Source: Bacteroidota bacterium (GTDB taxonomy: Bacteria; Bacteroidota; Bacteroidia; Chitinophagales; UBA2359). From it: a DNA stretch of 18,672 bases. Under the pieces are notes generated by a model. That model worked only from the letters and a program-made list of their open reading frames with translations. It did not search any database and was not told where the DNA came from. The first letter of the stretch is position 1; each line of letters begins with the position of its first letter. The stretch spans positions 1-18,672 of the forward strand of contig JAHDGT010000026.1 of NCBI GenBank assembly GCA_020631675.1, in the 5' to 3' direction. Both the position numbers and the translations under genes were made by a program. Positions 1 to 6,738 of this stretch are shown piece after piece.

Positions 1-39
1 TTGTTCAGCTTTTGATATGTGTTCTATTGACTTTCCCAT
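1..39 (-). CDS. Possible start of a gene running off the left edge
   Basis: On the minus strand an ATG at 39-37 opens a frame that stays open to the window edge, giving 13 residues that begin MGKSIEHISK. The lysine-rich start would suit a cytoplasmic protein, but 13 codons cannot identify a family. No TAnnTTTG promoter was found close upstream. Being open to the edge over so short a distance could easily be chance, so this is only a candidate. If real, it is transcribed away from repeat copy 1 and in the same direction as secDF. Confidence 0.25.
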   Translation of the reverse strand, partial: MGKSIEHISKAEQ

Positions 40-181
40 GCTCTTTATCAATGAGTTAATTTAAATCTGCTTGAGGCTTGCCCTAATAGTGCGTGCACGC
101 TCTAATTTACAAACGAAATAATCGAAACGAAAGTTCATCTGACATAATTTATATTCAATGACTAATTTTAAATAAATGCTT

Positions 182-318
182 GCGCAAGGGATAGCAGTGG
201 AAATGAGCCCGCTAAGGAGCGCACTGAGCGGCGGGCTAAAAAGGCGGCCCAGAGGTAGCCATTTTTAGCCCTGCCAGCGAAGCAGCGAACAGCGGGGGAA
301 TTGCAACGGATAGCCCGG
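182..318 (+). repeat. Structured dispersed repeat, copy 1 (core)
   Basis: First of three related GC-rich elements (others at 4116-4251 minus and 8934-9067 plus). It opens with CGCAAGGGATAG-AGTGG and closes with AACGGATAGCCCG; GGG near the start can pair with CCC near the end. In the middle, 233-242 (GGGCTAAAAA) pairs perfectly with 262-271 (TTTTTAGCCC), enclosing an 18-base hairpin at 243-260 that is identical in all three copies. GGC 230-232 pairs with GCC 273-275, and GCCCGCT 207-213 can pair with AGCGGGG 291-297. The 3' end points at the end of secDF, which is on the other strand. The invariant ends resemble a repeat I associate with Flavobacteriia genomes, possibly the Rfam Flavo-1 motif, but I could not confirm that. 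Confidence 0.85.
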
Positions 319-438
319 TACCCGCAGTGAAAGCTTGCGCTTTCTTAGACCCGAGACATGAGACTCGAGATATGAGACTATCTGCTCGACGTCGATTTAC
401 TATGACGCATACTAGCGCAGGCTTTTATTGCGGGTATG
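319..438 (+). repeat. Tail shared by repeat copies 1 and 3
   Basis: Directly after the copy 1 core lies a degenerate tail also found after copy 3 (9068-9184). Common parts in order are: GCAGT followed by a short GC-containing stretch; a purine-rich pair of near-repeats (353-366 and 367-380, both of the form GAGAYATGAGACTM); CTGCTCGACGTC at 382-393 (CTGCTCGACATC in copy 3); and GGCTTTTATTGC at about 419-430. Copy 2 lacks this tail. A 61-codon reading frame crosses it, but it also overlaps part of the repeat and looks non-coding. From 439 to 510 I see nothing further. Confidence 0.6.
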
Positions 439-518
439 TGCCATTAAAAATAACAAACAGCGTATTGAAAAACGATCAGCACATTCATCCTATTCACACA
501 TCAGTTTATTAAACAAAA

Positions 519-559
519 AAATCCCGCTAACAAGACTTCATGCTTGATAGCGGGATTTT
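519..559 (-). terminator. Rho-independent terminator of secDF
   Basis: AAATCCCGCTA (519-529) pairs with TAGCGGGATTT (548-558) across an 18-base loop. Read on the minus strand the hairpin lies about 40 bases after the secDF stop codon and is followed by a run of seven T. Read on the plus strand it also ends in TTTT, so it could stop transcription coming from repeat copy 1. Confidence 0.85.
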
Positions 560-600
560 GGTTATTCAGTGCTAAGCCGATAGATACGGTACGGTATTAA

Positions 601-3600
601 TTAAGCCGTTGCTTTAGCTTTTGCTTTGCTTTTACTCGATTTCTTATCGCCAGCGTTCACACGCTTGTTGTACTGATCGCTAAGATCAATCACTAATGGT
701 GTCGCGATGAAGATAGAAGAGTAAGTACCCACGATGATACCGATCATTAAGGCGAAAGAGAAACCTCTTAATACCTCACCACCGAAGAAGAATAAGATCG
801 CTACTACGAATAAAGTGGTAACCGAAGTGATGATCGTACGAGATAGTGTACTGTTGATCGCCTCGTTGATCACTTCTTTCTGATCGCGTTTAGGGTTCAA
901 CTGTAAGTATTCACGAATACGGTCAAATACAACCACGGTATCATTAATAGAGTAACCGATCACGGTAAGCAATGCCGCGATGAAGTTCTGATCGATCTCC
1001 ATTGTGAAAGGTAATATACCCGGTAACAAAGTGAAAAGCGTTAATAGGATCATGGTATCGTGCATGATCGTTAATACCGCTGCCATACCATACTGCCACT
1101 TGCGGAAACGCAATAAGATGTAGAAGAAGATACCCAATAAAGCGAAGATGGTCGCCCATAATGCCCCTCTACGAATATCATCCGCGATGGTTGGTCCTAC
1201 TGTTTGAGCCGACTGGATATTACCCGTTTTAGAATTATTGAAGGCTTCATAAGAAGCACCGCCTAAATAATCTTTAATACCCGTGTACAAGGCTTGTTTT
1301 ACCTGCTCACTCGCATCTGGTGCATTGCTATCTGTTAAGTAGCTGGTCGTGATCTTCAATTGGTTGTCACCGCCATAAGTACGCACCAATGGTGCTGCTT
1401 TGAAAGGTGCTTCTAAAGACGAGCGAACTTGATTCGCATCTACTTCTTGTGGGAATTGAACGACATAGCTACGACCTCCTTTGAAATCCACACCCAACTC
1501 GAAACCTTTCATTACGTAAGAACCGATACCGATCACTAAGAACACCAACGCGATGTAGTATCCCATTTTACGACGACTAATGAAATCGTAGTTCAAGTTC
1601 TTGAACATGCCTTTACTGAAACCAGTAGAGTAAGCCAATTTACGATCGCTAGAAACCCACCAGTCGGTGATCAAACGAGACATCAATACCGCTGTGAATA
1701 AAGAGCAGAAGATACCTACCATTAATACGGTCGCGAAACCAAGTACAGGACCCAGACCGAAGTAGTATAGAATGGCGGCCGTGATCAAGGTGGTCACGTT
1801 CGCATCGATGATCGCGGAGTAAGACTTAGAAAAACCGTCTTTGATCGCTTTCTTCAAGGAACTGCCTAAAGCCAATTCTTCACGTATACGCTCGAATATG
1901 ATCACGTTCGCATCCACGGCCATACCAATGGTCAGTACGATACCCGCGATACCCGGAAGTGTCAATACCGCCCCTAAGGAGGATAAGACCCCGATCACGA
2001 AGAAAATGTTCAATAACAACGCGATATCCGCAATGATACCGCCACCAGAGTAGTAGAGTACCATGAATAAGAATACCAATAAGAAACCGATGAACAAGGA
2101 CATCAAACCGGAACGAACAGATTTTTCACCCAGCGTTGGTCCTACAACCGCTTCCTCCACGATACGTGCCGGAGCAGGTAAGCGACCCGCTTTCAATACG
2201 TTGGCAAGGTCAGTCGCCTCCGCGATGTCAAAGCTACCAGAGATCTGCGTATTACCACCAGCGATCTCTCCTTGCACTTGCGGACAAGAGTAAACCACAT
2301 CATCCAGTACGATACCTACGTACTTTTGAATGTTCTCGCGCGTCATCTGCTGCCACTTCTTAGCACCATCAGAGTTCATCGACATACTTACCACAACATT
2401 CTGACTCGCATCTAAATCATAGCGCGCATCCGTGATCACATCACCCGATAAAGGCGCGACGAAATCTCCTAAGTCAGAACGCATCACATATACAGGATAC
2501 AAAGTAGAAACCGTACCCTCGTCTTCATCTTCATTTACAAAAGGATCGCGACCCAATAAGAACTTCATGGTCTGATCCATCTCGTCAGCTACTTCAGGCA
2601 TTGCCATATAGCGACGGAACTGAGCCGTATCCACACCGTTCACATAAGCCACTACAGGACCCTGAGAAGGCACAGGCTGCACCACTGAGAAGAACGGATT
2701 CTTCTTTTTAAAGTCAGCCACAGAGCTTTCTTCATCACCACCATCTTCCGCTAAAGGATCATATCCGTCATCTCCTTCTGCTTTTGTGGTGTCCGTTTCA
2801 GCGGTATTATCAGCGTCCGCATCAGCATTCGCTTCCGCATCTTTTGCTTTTTTATCCGCATCGTCTTCATCATCAACACCTAACTTATCTTTCAAAGCAG
2901 TGTTCATATTATTGAAGACCGTCTGCACTTCAGGACCATTCTCGTAAGTTTCCCAGAACTCTAAACGTGCGGTAGATTGTAATAAACGACCCACACGATC
3001 AGGATCATCCACACCAGGAAGCTCGACCACGATACGGTTAGAAGCTTCCAAAAGATTGATGTTCGGGTTAGCAACACCGAAACGGTCAATACGAGTACGG
3101 ATGTTCTCGAAAGTACGTTGAACCGCGTCTTTCGCTTCCGAACGGATCACATCTAAAACCTCCTGATCCGTACTACCGAACTTCACGCGATCCTGCAACT
3201 CAGGCGTACTGAAGATAGATGCCAATGACACATCCTTACCGCTGGTCACTTCTTGCCATGCTTGGTAGAATAAAGTCACATAATCACCTTCACCAGCCAG
3301 CTGTAAATCACGAGCTTTCTCGATAGCCGTATTGAAGTTCTGATCTAAACTTTCGTTCGCTAAAGCCTTTACTACTTCCTCGACCTGTACTTGGAGAACA
3401 ACACTCATTCCCCCTTGTAGATCCAGACCGTAGTTCAATTGCTTTTCACGTACCTCTTTATAGGTATGTCCTAATACAGGGTAAACCGCTTGGTTCTGTA
3501 CAGAATCCAAAAAACGGCGTTTCTCGTCTTTACGCACCTCTTTGGCGTAACCATCCTTGTCTTGCCCTGTAAAGCTGGCAACCAGTGTCTCCGCACGCTG

Positions 3601-3720
3601 ATCAGCATAAGCCTCCGCTTTATTGTCCACTCTATTAGCGACAAAGCTGAAGGAAAGCTGATACAAGCAGACGACAACCAGTGCAATGGCGAAAAACTTC
3701 ACCAATCCCTTTGCCTGCAT
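601..3720 (-). CDS. secDF: SecDF protein-export membrane protein (SecD-SecF fusion)
   Basis: Accessory subunit of the Sec translocon. It uses the proton motive force to pull exported proteins out of the inner-membrane channel on the periplasmic side. All 1039 residues are in one frame. The SecD half has an N-terminal helix (about 9-26), the D-x-GG motif (100-104, DLQGG), a large periplasmic region, and a helix bundle from about 534 with GMAVDANVIIFERIREE at 599-615. The SecF half starts near 718, with GVDFKGG at 743-749, a periplasmic domain and GYSINDTVVVFDRIRE at 922-937. The fused form is usual in Bacteroidota. A strongly acidic, Ala/Asp/Glu-rich low-complexity stretch lies at about 282-333 inside the SecD periplasmic region. 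The C-terminus is Lys/Ala-rich. The gene stands alone, with a candidate promoter at 3822-3829 and a terminator at 519-559. Confidence 0.97.
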   Translation of the reverse strand: MQAKGLVKFFAIALVVVCLYQLSFSFVANRVDNKAEAYADQRAETLVASFTGQDKDGYAKEVRKDEKRRFLDSVQNQAVYPVLGHTYKEVREKQLNYGLDLQGGMSVVLQVQVEEVVKALANESLDQNFNTAIEKARDLQLAGEGDYVTLFYQAWQEVTSGKDVSLASIFSTPELQDRVKFGSTDQEVLDVIRSEAKDAVQRTFENIRTRIDRFGVANPNINLLEASNRIVVELPGVDDPDRVGRLLQSTARLEFWETYENGPEVQTVFNNMNTALKDKLGVDDEDDADKKAKDAEANADADADNTAETDTTKAEGDDGYDPLAEDGGDEESSVADFKKKNPFFSVVQPVPSQGPVVAYVNGVDTAQFRRYMAMPEVADEMDQTMKFLLGRDPFVNEDEDEGTVSTLYPVYVMRSDLGDFVAPLSGDVITDARYDLDASQNVVVSMSMNSDGAKKWQQMTRENIQKYVGIVLDDVVYSCPQVQGEIAGGNTQISGSFDIAEATDLANVLKAGRLPAPARIVEEAVVGPTLGEKSVRSGLMSLFIGFLLVFLFMVLYYSGGGIIADIALLLNIFFVIGVLSSLGAVLTLPGIAGIVLTIGMAVDANVIIFERIREELALGSSLKKAIKDGFSKSYSAIIDANVTTLITAAILYYFGLGPVLGFATVLMVGIFCSLFTAVLMSRLITDWWVSSDRKLAYSTGFSKGMFKNLNYDFISRRKMGYYIALVFLVIGIGSYVMKGFELGVDFKGGRSYVVQFPQEVDANQVRSSLEAPFKAAPLVRTYGGDNQLKITTSYLTDSNAPDASEQVKQALYTGIKDYLGGASYEAFNNSKTGNIQSAQTVGPTIADDIRRGALWATIFALLGIFFYILLRFRKWQYGMAAVLTIMHDTMILLTLFTLLPGILPFTMEIDQNFIAALLTVIGYSINDTVVVFDRIREYLQLNPKRDQKEVINEAINSTLSRTIITSVTTLFVVAILFFFGGEVLRGFSFALMIGIIVGTYSSIFIATPLVIDLSDQYNKRVNAGDKKSSKSKAKAKATA

Positions 3721-3821
3721 AATGCTTTCGTTATTGTAAAATGATGTAAAATCGTTTCAATAGCGGATCAAACAACCTTTGATTTTAACAATGGCTACTT
3801 CCTTCCGCGCAAAATTGAGTG

Positions 3822-3829
3822 CAAATATA
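3822..3829 (-). promoter_or_regulatory. Candidate secDF promoter (-7 element)
   Basis: On the minus strand this reads TATATTTG, a perfect match to the Bacteroidota -7 consensus TAnnTTTG, about 100 bases before the secDF ATG. No TTTG stands at the usual 19-base spacing upstream; a TTG lies only 11 bases away. The call rests on the -7 box and its position. The predicted leader would be roughly 95 bases. Confidence 0.4.
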
Positions 3830-4029
3830 GGGTTTTACCACAAGTCAGCATAAGGAAATAATAGGATTATAAAGATTGTGTATTAGCTTTCTTTAACTAT
3901 TCTTGTATTAAACCGTCCAATTAGCGCATATCGACTATTTTTGGCACACTATTGCCGGTCTTTTAGTCGTTGTGTCAATGCGCCTTTGACTATTCACGAT
4001 GGACTTACGTTCGTCGCTTTGAATATGTC

Positions 4030-4048
4030 GTCCCTTTGGGACTTTTTT
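4030..4048 (+). terminator. Terminator-like hairpin with no gene upstream
   Basis: GTCCC-TTT-GGGAC followed at once by six T on the plus strand has the form of an intrinsic terminator. Upstream on that strand there is no gene, only the 5' region of secDF on the opposite strand. It follows a stretch (about 4008-4029) that resembles short intergenic repeats I associate with Bacteroidota. It could end an unrecognised transcript or be part of such a repeat. Confidence 0.4.
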
Positions 4049-4115
4049 GATGAAGTGTTTGAGCTTTTATTATACTTAAATATTATCAGGGCGCATACCC
4101 GCCTGCGGCAGGGTA

Positions 4116-4251
4116 CCGGGCTATCCGTTAAATTCGGCAGCCCCAAGTGCTTTTCGCTGGCAGGCTTACAAATGGCTACCTCTGGGCCGCCTTTGTAAGC
4201 CGCCGCTCAATAGCACTTGTGGCTACCTCATACCACTCCTATCCCTTGCGC
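4116..4251 (-). repeat. Structured dispersed repeat, copy 2 (core)
   Basis: Same element as at 182-318, in opposite orientation. On the minus strand it starts GCGCAAGGGATAGGAGTGG at 4251 and ends AACGGATAGCCCGG at 4116. The invariant 18-base hairpin is at 4174-4191. Its flanking helix is GGCTTACAAA (4201-4192) with TTTGTAAGCC (4172-4163), different bases from copies 1 and 3 but still a perfect 10-pair helix. An outer 16-base arm at 4227-4212 pairs with 4151-4136, with one mismatch and one G-T pair. It lies in the gene-free divergent region between secDF and the M48 peptidase. A short hairpin (CCTG-CGG-CAGG, 4102-4112) follows its 3' end. The shared tail of copies 1 and 3 is absent. Confidence 0.85.
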
Positions 4252-4275
4252 GGGAAACCCATTTGACAATGAGCT

Positions 4276-4315
4276 AATTTGAGAATGCGCTTGATCACAA
4301 GATCATTTTCAAATT
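4276..4315. other. Long AT-rich hairpin before the M48 gene
   Basis: AATTTGAGAATG (4276-4287) pairs with CATTTTCAAATT (4304-4315), with one G-T pair. Inside it CTTG-ATCA-CAAG forms a second short stem. The hairpin ends 55 bases before the likely M48 start codon. Between it and the gene are further TTCAAATT-type direct repeats. It could be a regulatory hairpin in the mRNA leader or an edge of the neighbouring repeat insertion. I see no clear -7 promoter box for the M48 gene. Confidence 0.5.
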
Positions 4316-4370
4316 GACTCATCTTCAAATTTTCAAATTCAAAAATCTAACAAGCAATCATACCCTTTTT

Positions 4371-5153
4371 ATGAGCTACAACAACTGCCTAACTTATTCC
4401 GGTCTCCTATTTTTCTTATTCGTATTGATCGCCCCTGTCAACGGGCTGTCTGCTCAATGTGACCCCAATAATGAAGTGGAAAGCTGGTATGCTTGGGCAC
4501 GAGACTTAGAAAACCAAGCAGTAGACTATTTTGAATTCAGTGTTGCGGAAGAAAACCACATTGGTGACTCCTTACATCTGCTAATGAAAGGACAGAACAA
4601 AATCACTAATGTGCATAAAGACAAAAAGAAGTTAGAAAACATGCTCAAAAGCATAGCTCAATATGCAGAGCGACCGGGCATTAACTACCAAGTACACATT
4701 ATTCAAGACGGTATGACCTTGAATGCTTTCTCTATAGCGGGTGGACATGTATACGTGACGACCCGATTACTAGAATATGTGGAGAGTGATGATGAATTGG
4801 CCTTTATTATAGGTCATGAAATAGCGCATGTGGATAAAAAGCATGCCTTGAGAAAAGCCGCTAAAGGCGTTGTAGGGAAAAACTATGGCGGTGAATACGG
4901 CGTTTTAGCCGCCAACATTGAAAACTTCGTCACACAGCCCTTTGGTCAGATAGATGAATATGAAGCGGATCGCCACGGAGCGAAACTTGCCGTTCGTGCT
5001 GGCTACGACCCACGAAGAGCCTTCGATTTCTTTGAGCGCATGGGCGAAGGGGAACAATTTGACCTTGTTCAAAAGGTACTACGCACCCACCCCTACTCTC
5101 ACGAAAGGCACAATTGCTTGGATACTTATATGAGAGAAACTTTAGGTAAATAA
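4371..5153 (+). CDS. Secreted M48-family zinc metallopeptidase
   Basis: A zinc endopeptidase of the M48 (Ste24/BepA/OMA1-like) group, probably working outside the inner membrane in protein quality control. The catalytic HExxH motif is in the segment FIIGHEIAHVDKKHA, and the third zinc ligand is the Glu of DEYEADRHGAKLA about 55 residues later, followed by the usual AGYDPRRAFDFF stretch. I chose the ATG at 4371 (260 residues). From it the N-terminus reads as a typical signal peptide, a short polar start then GLLFFLFVLIAPVNG with a likely cut after LSA. The in-frame ATG at 4314 would add 19 residues before it and lies within the AT-rich repeats. There are no other membrane helices and no TPR domain, so it is a minimal M48 enzyme. 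It is a single gene ended by the hairpin at 5155-5190. Confidence 0.92.
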   Translation: MSYNNCLTYSGLLFFLFVLIAPVNGLSAQCDPNNEVESWYAWARDLENQAVDYFEFSVAEENHIGDSLHLLMKGQNKITNVHKDKKKLENMLKSIAQYAERPGINYQVHIIQDGMTLNAFSIAGGHVYVTTRLLEYVESDDELAFIIGHEIAHVDKKHALRKAAKGVVGKNYGGEYGVLAANIENFVTQPFGQIDEYEADRHGAKLAVRAGYDPRRAFDFFERMGEGEQFDLVQKVLRTHPYSHERHNCLDTYMRETLGK

Positions 5154-5154
5154 A

Positions 5155-5190
5155 CAAAAAAGGGAGCAGCTTGAGCTGCTCCCTTTTTTG
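5155..5190. terminator. Bidirectional terminator between convergent genes
   Basis: AGGGAGCAGC (5161-5170) and GCTGCTCCCT (5175-5184) form a perfect stem with a TTGA loop, flanked by A6 and T6. It begins two bases after the M48 stop codon and ends ten bases before the stop of the minus-strand gene at 5200. It therefore serves both genes. Confidence 0.93.
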
Positions 5191-5199
5191 TTTATTTAC

Positions 5200-5553
5200 C
5201 TAGTACTTCATGAATTCTACCATTAAGCGTTCTACTTCTTTAACGACCTCTGCCCTATCCTTGGTTCTGAATAGGTATAAGTTATTGCCCCAATCTCCTT
5301 CATGTGCATACGCTTTTCGTTTCGAATCCCATTTTAACTCTGAATTGATCAGATATAGTTTATAGCTGCCATTGATGTCCATTTCTGGTCGCCATTCTAA
5401 GCAAATGATCTTCTTATGATGCCGGTTACTTAATAAGAGTAAAGAGCTTCCAGACAAATGAATCATATTGTCTGCTGTAGGGTCTATTTCTAGAAAGGTA
5501 TTCCAATCTACTGACCAGCCTGTTGTGATTCTTAGTGGTTGGAGTTGTGACAC
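5200..5553 (-). CDS. Uncharacterised 117-residue protein
   Basis: I do not recognise this protein with confidence. It has no signal peptide, membrane helix or cysteine cluster; the composition is that of a small soluble cytoplasmic protein. The N-terminal segment PLRITTGWSVDWNTFLEIDP, alternating hydrophobic strands and a C-terminal helix (about 100-115, RAEVVKEVERLMVEF) suggest a compact alpha/beta fold. The opening weakly recalls small stand-alone proteins, some of them immunity-like, seen in other phyla, but that is only an impression. The start is a GTG at 5553: an in-frame TAG lies three codons upstream and the first internal ATG is about 30 residues in. It is a single gene, divergent from the acetyltransferase by 47 bases and convergent with the M48 gene. 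Confidence 0.75.
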   Translation of the reverse strand: MSQLQPLRITTGWSVDWNTFLEIDPTADNMIHLSGSSLLLLSNRHHKKIICLEWRPEMDINGSYKLYLINSELKWDSKRKAYAHEGDWGNNLYLFRTKDRAEVVKEVERLMVEFMKY

Positions 5554-5568
5554 TTTGATCTATATTTG
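5538..5568 (+). promoter_or_regulatory. Promoter of the acetyltransferase gene
   Basis: TATATTTG at 5561-5568 matches the TAnnTTTG -7 consensus. GTTG at 5538-5541 lies exactly 19 bases upstream, the usual spacing for the -33 box (consensus TTTG). Transcription would start near 5575, giving a leader of about 25 bases. The -33 box overlaps the first codons of the divergent gene. Confidence 0.55.
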
Positions 5569-5600
5569 TTAAGTTCAATACCACAATATAAGATCAGCAG

Positions 5601-6128
5601 ATGTATCCTCCACACTTAAAAACGAATCGGTTTACGCTCCTGCCCTACCGCCAAAAAGACGAAGACCGTTTTGTGGTAATGGGTTTAGACCCTGCCGTTC
5701 TACAATTTATGGGGGGAGGCGCAGATACTGCGGATGAAGCAGGAGAACGAAAATTTTTCCAGAAGATCTTTACGATTTACGATGATACCGAAAGCAAACG
5801 TTGGTTCTGGATCTGGGGTATTTATGAAAACGATCTGCTGTGTGGTCATTTCGAGCTAAAAGAAACCCAGTATACTAGCGAACAGGAATTAGAGATCGTA
5901 TATATGACCCACCCTGCTGCCAGAAGAAAAGGCTTAATGCGCGAAGTCTTGGCTTTTTTCAAAAGCAATCAGAAAGTGTGGGGCAAAACCATTATTGCAA
6001 CGGTCAGTCAACAAAATTCCATTTCCATTCAATTGTTAGAAGAATGGGGAATCACAAAAAAACAGTTAATTGACCCAAAAGATGGGGAAGAGTCGTTCTG
6101 GAAGTTTACTTTAGATGCAAATGAATAG
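5601..6128 (+). CDS. GNAT-family N-acetyltransferase
   Basis: A 175-residue acyl-CoA-dependent acetyltransferase of the RimJ/RimL-like (Acetyltransf_3) type. It starts with the typical LKTNRFTLLPYRQKDEDRF strand and helix. The central sheet includes RWFWIWGIYENDLLCGHFEL, and the LEIVYMTHPAARRKGLMREV segment is motif A, where RRKGLM takes the place of the canonical Q/R-x-x-G-x-G/A acetyl-CoA loop. A conserved-looking NSISIQLLEEWGI follows, the usual Asn-Ser and C-terminal helix before the last strand. The substrate (protein N-terminus, amino acid or small amine) cannot be told. It overlaps the next gene by 8-14 bases, so the two are probably co-translated. Confidence 0.88.
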   Translation: MYPPHLKTNRFTLLPYRQKDEDRFVVMGLDPAVLQFMGGGADTADEAGERKFFQKIFTIYDDTESKRWFWIWGIYENDLLCGHFELKETQYTSEQELEIVYMTHPAARRKGLMREVLAFFKSNQKVWGKTIIATVSQQNSISIQLLEEWGITKKQLIDPKDGEESFWKFTLDANE

Positions 6129-6732
6129 TAGAATGTGGCTATACCTTCCTATTATTGGTGTCATTTTGTTTTGCCTTATGTACTTCTGGGCAGCCCAACT
6201 TTACCCGGGTGGCAATGAAGTGGATGTCAATGCTATAGGCTACAGTTGGCAACACAATTATTGGTGCACTTTATTAGGAGTAGATGCAAAAAACGGTGCG
6301 CCGAATAAAGCTTTTCCGGTAGCCATGACCGCTATGGTCATTTTATGTGCTAGTTTATCTCTTTTCTTTTGGCAGTTCCCTGAATACTTTGCACTATCAA
6401 ATAGATGGAGTGCTATTGTAAAATATGGGGGAGCCATCGCTATGCTTGTCTGTTTACTCTTGTTTTCCGAACTGCACGATCCTGCGATACCTGTAGCCAG
6501 TTTTTTCGGACTATTTGCTTTGATCGGGGTTTTCATAGGCATCTACACGGAAGCTCAGTGGACCATGTTGTATTGGGGCATTTTCTGCCTGCTTGTAATG
6601 GGTTTGAACAACTACATTTATTACACTTCACATGGCATATATTACCTCCCGCTGATTCAGAAATTCTCTTTTGTTTTTGTATTGGCTTGGGTTGTTTATA
6701 TACAGACTTATATGATTCAGCAAGCAGCTTAG
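6115..6732 (+). CDS. Six-helix integral membrane protein of unknown function
   Basis: About 205 residues, mostly hydrophobic. Likely helices are at residues 9-27, 67-87, 101-120, 125-145, 150-168 and 182-199. The layout (small six-helix protein with an extended loop carrying YPGG and SWQHNYWC after helix 1) resembles DUF998-like membrane proteins, but I cannot confirm membership and no active-site motif is visible. ATG codons at 6115, 6121 and 6133 are all possible starts. The one at 6121, overlapping the acetyltransferase stop as ATGAATAG, would fit translational coupling. The gene meets the minus-strand gene at 6739 tail to tail, with only six bases between stop codons and no terminator hairpin visible. 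Confidence 0.8.
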   Translation: MQMNSRMWLYLPIIGVILFCLMYFWAAQLYPGGNEVDVNAIGYSWQHNYWCTLLGVDAKNGAPNKAFPVAMTAMVILCASLSLFFWQFPEYFALSNRWSAIVKYGGAIAMLVCLLLFSELHDPAIPVASFFGLFALIGVFIGIYTEAQWTMLYWGIFCLLVMGLNNYIYYTSHGIYYLPLIQKFSFVFVLAWVVYIQTYMIQQAA

Positions 6733-6738
6733 TACGAC

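Noticed and set aside
353..380. CRISPR-like or tandem repeat array in the GAGACATGAGACT region
   Set aside because: Only two adjacent imperfect 14-base units, with no spacers and no cas genes; they are part of the dispersed repeat tail.
327..512. 61-codon plus-strand reading frame at the left
   Set aside because: It runs through the repeat tail and toward the secDF terminator, has no recognisable protein features, and the homologous tail at 9068-9184 does not keep the frame.
944..2363. Several short reading frames on both strands within secDF
   Set aside because: They are shadows of secDF, which has convincing motifs along its whole length in its own frame.
3941..4198. 85-codon plus-strand reading frame before the M48 gene
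   Set aside because: It covers the orphan hairpin and most of repeat copy 2 on the antisense strand; the translation looks like non-coding sequence.
4116..4251. Riboswitch controlling secDF or the M48 gene
   Set aside because: The same element occurs twice more in unrelated positions and orientations, including antisense to its neighbours, so it is not tied to one gene's leader.
4314..4370. Upstream ATG of the M48 gene at 4314
   Set aside because: It would put 19 extra residues encoded by AT-rich repeat sequence before a normal signal peptide; the ATG at 4371 gives a clean one.
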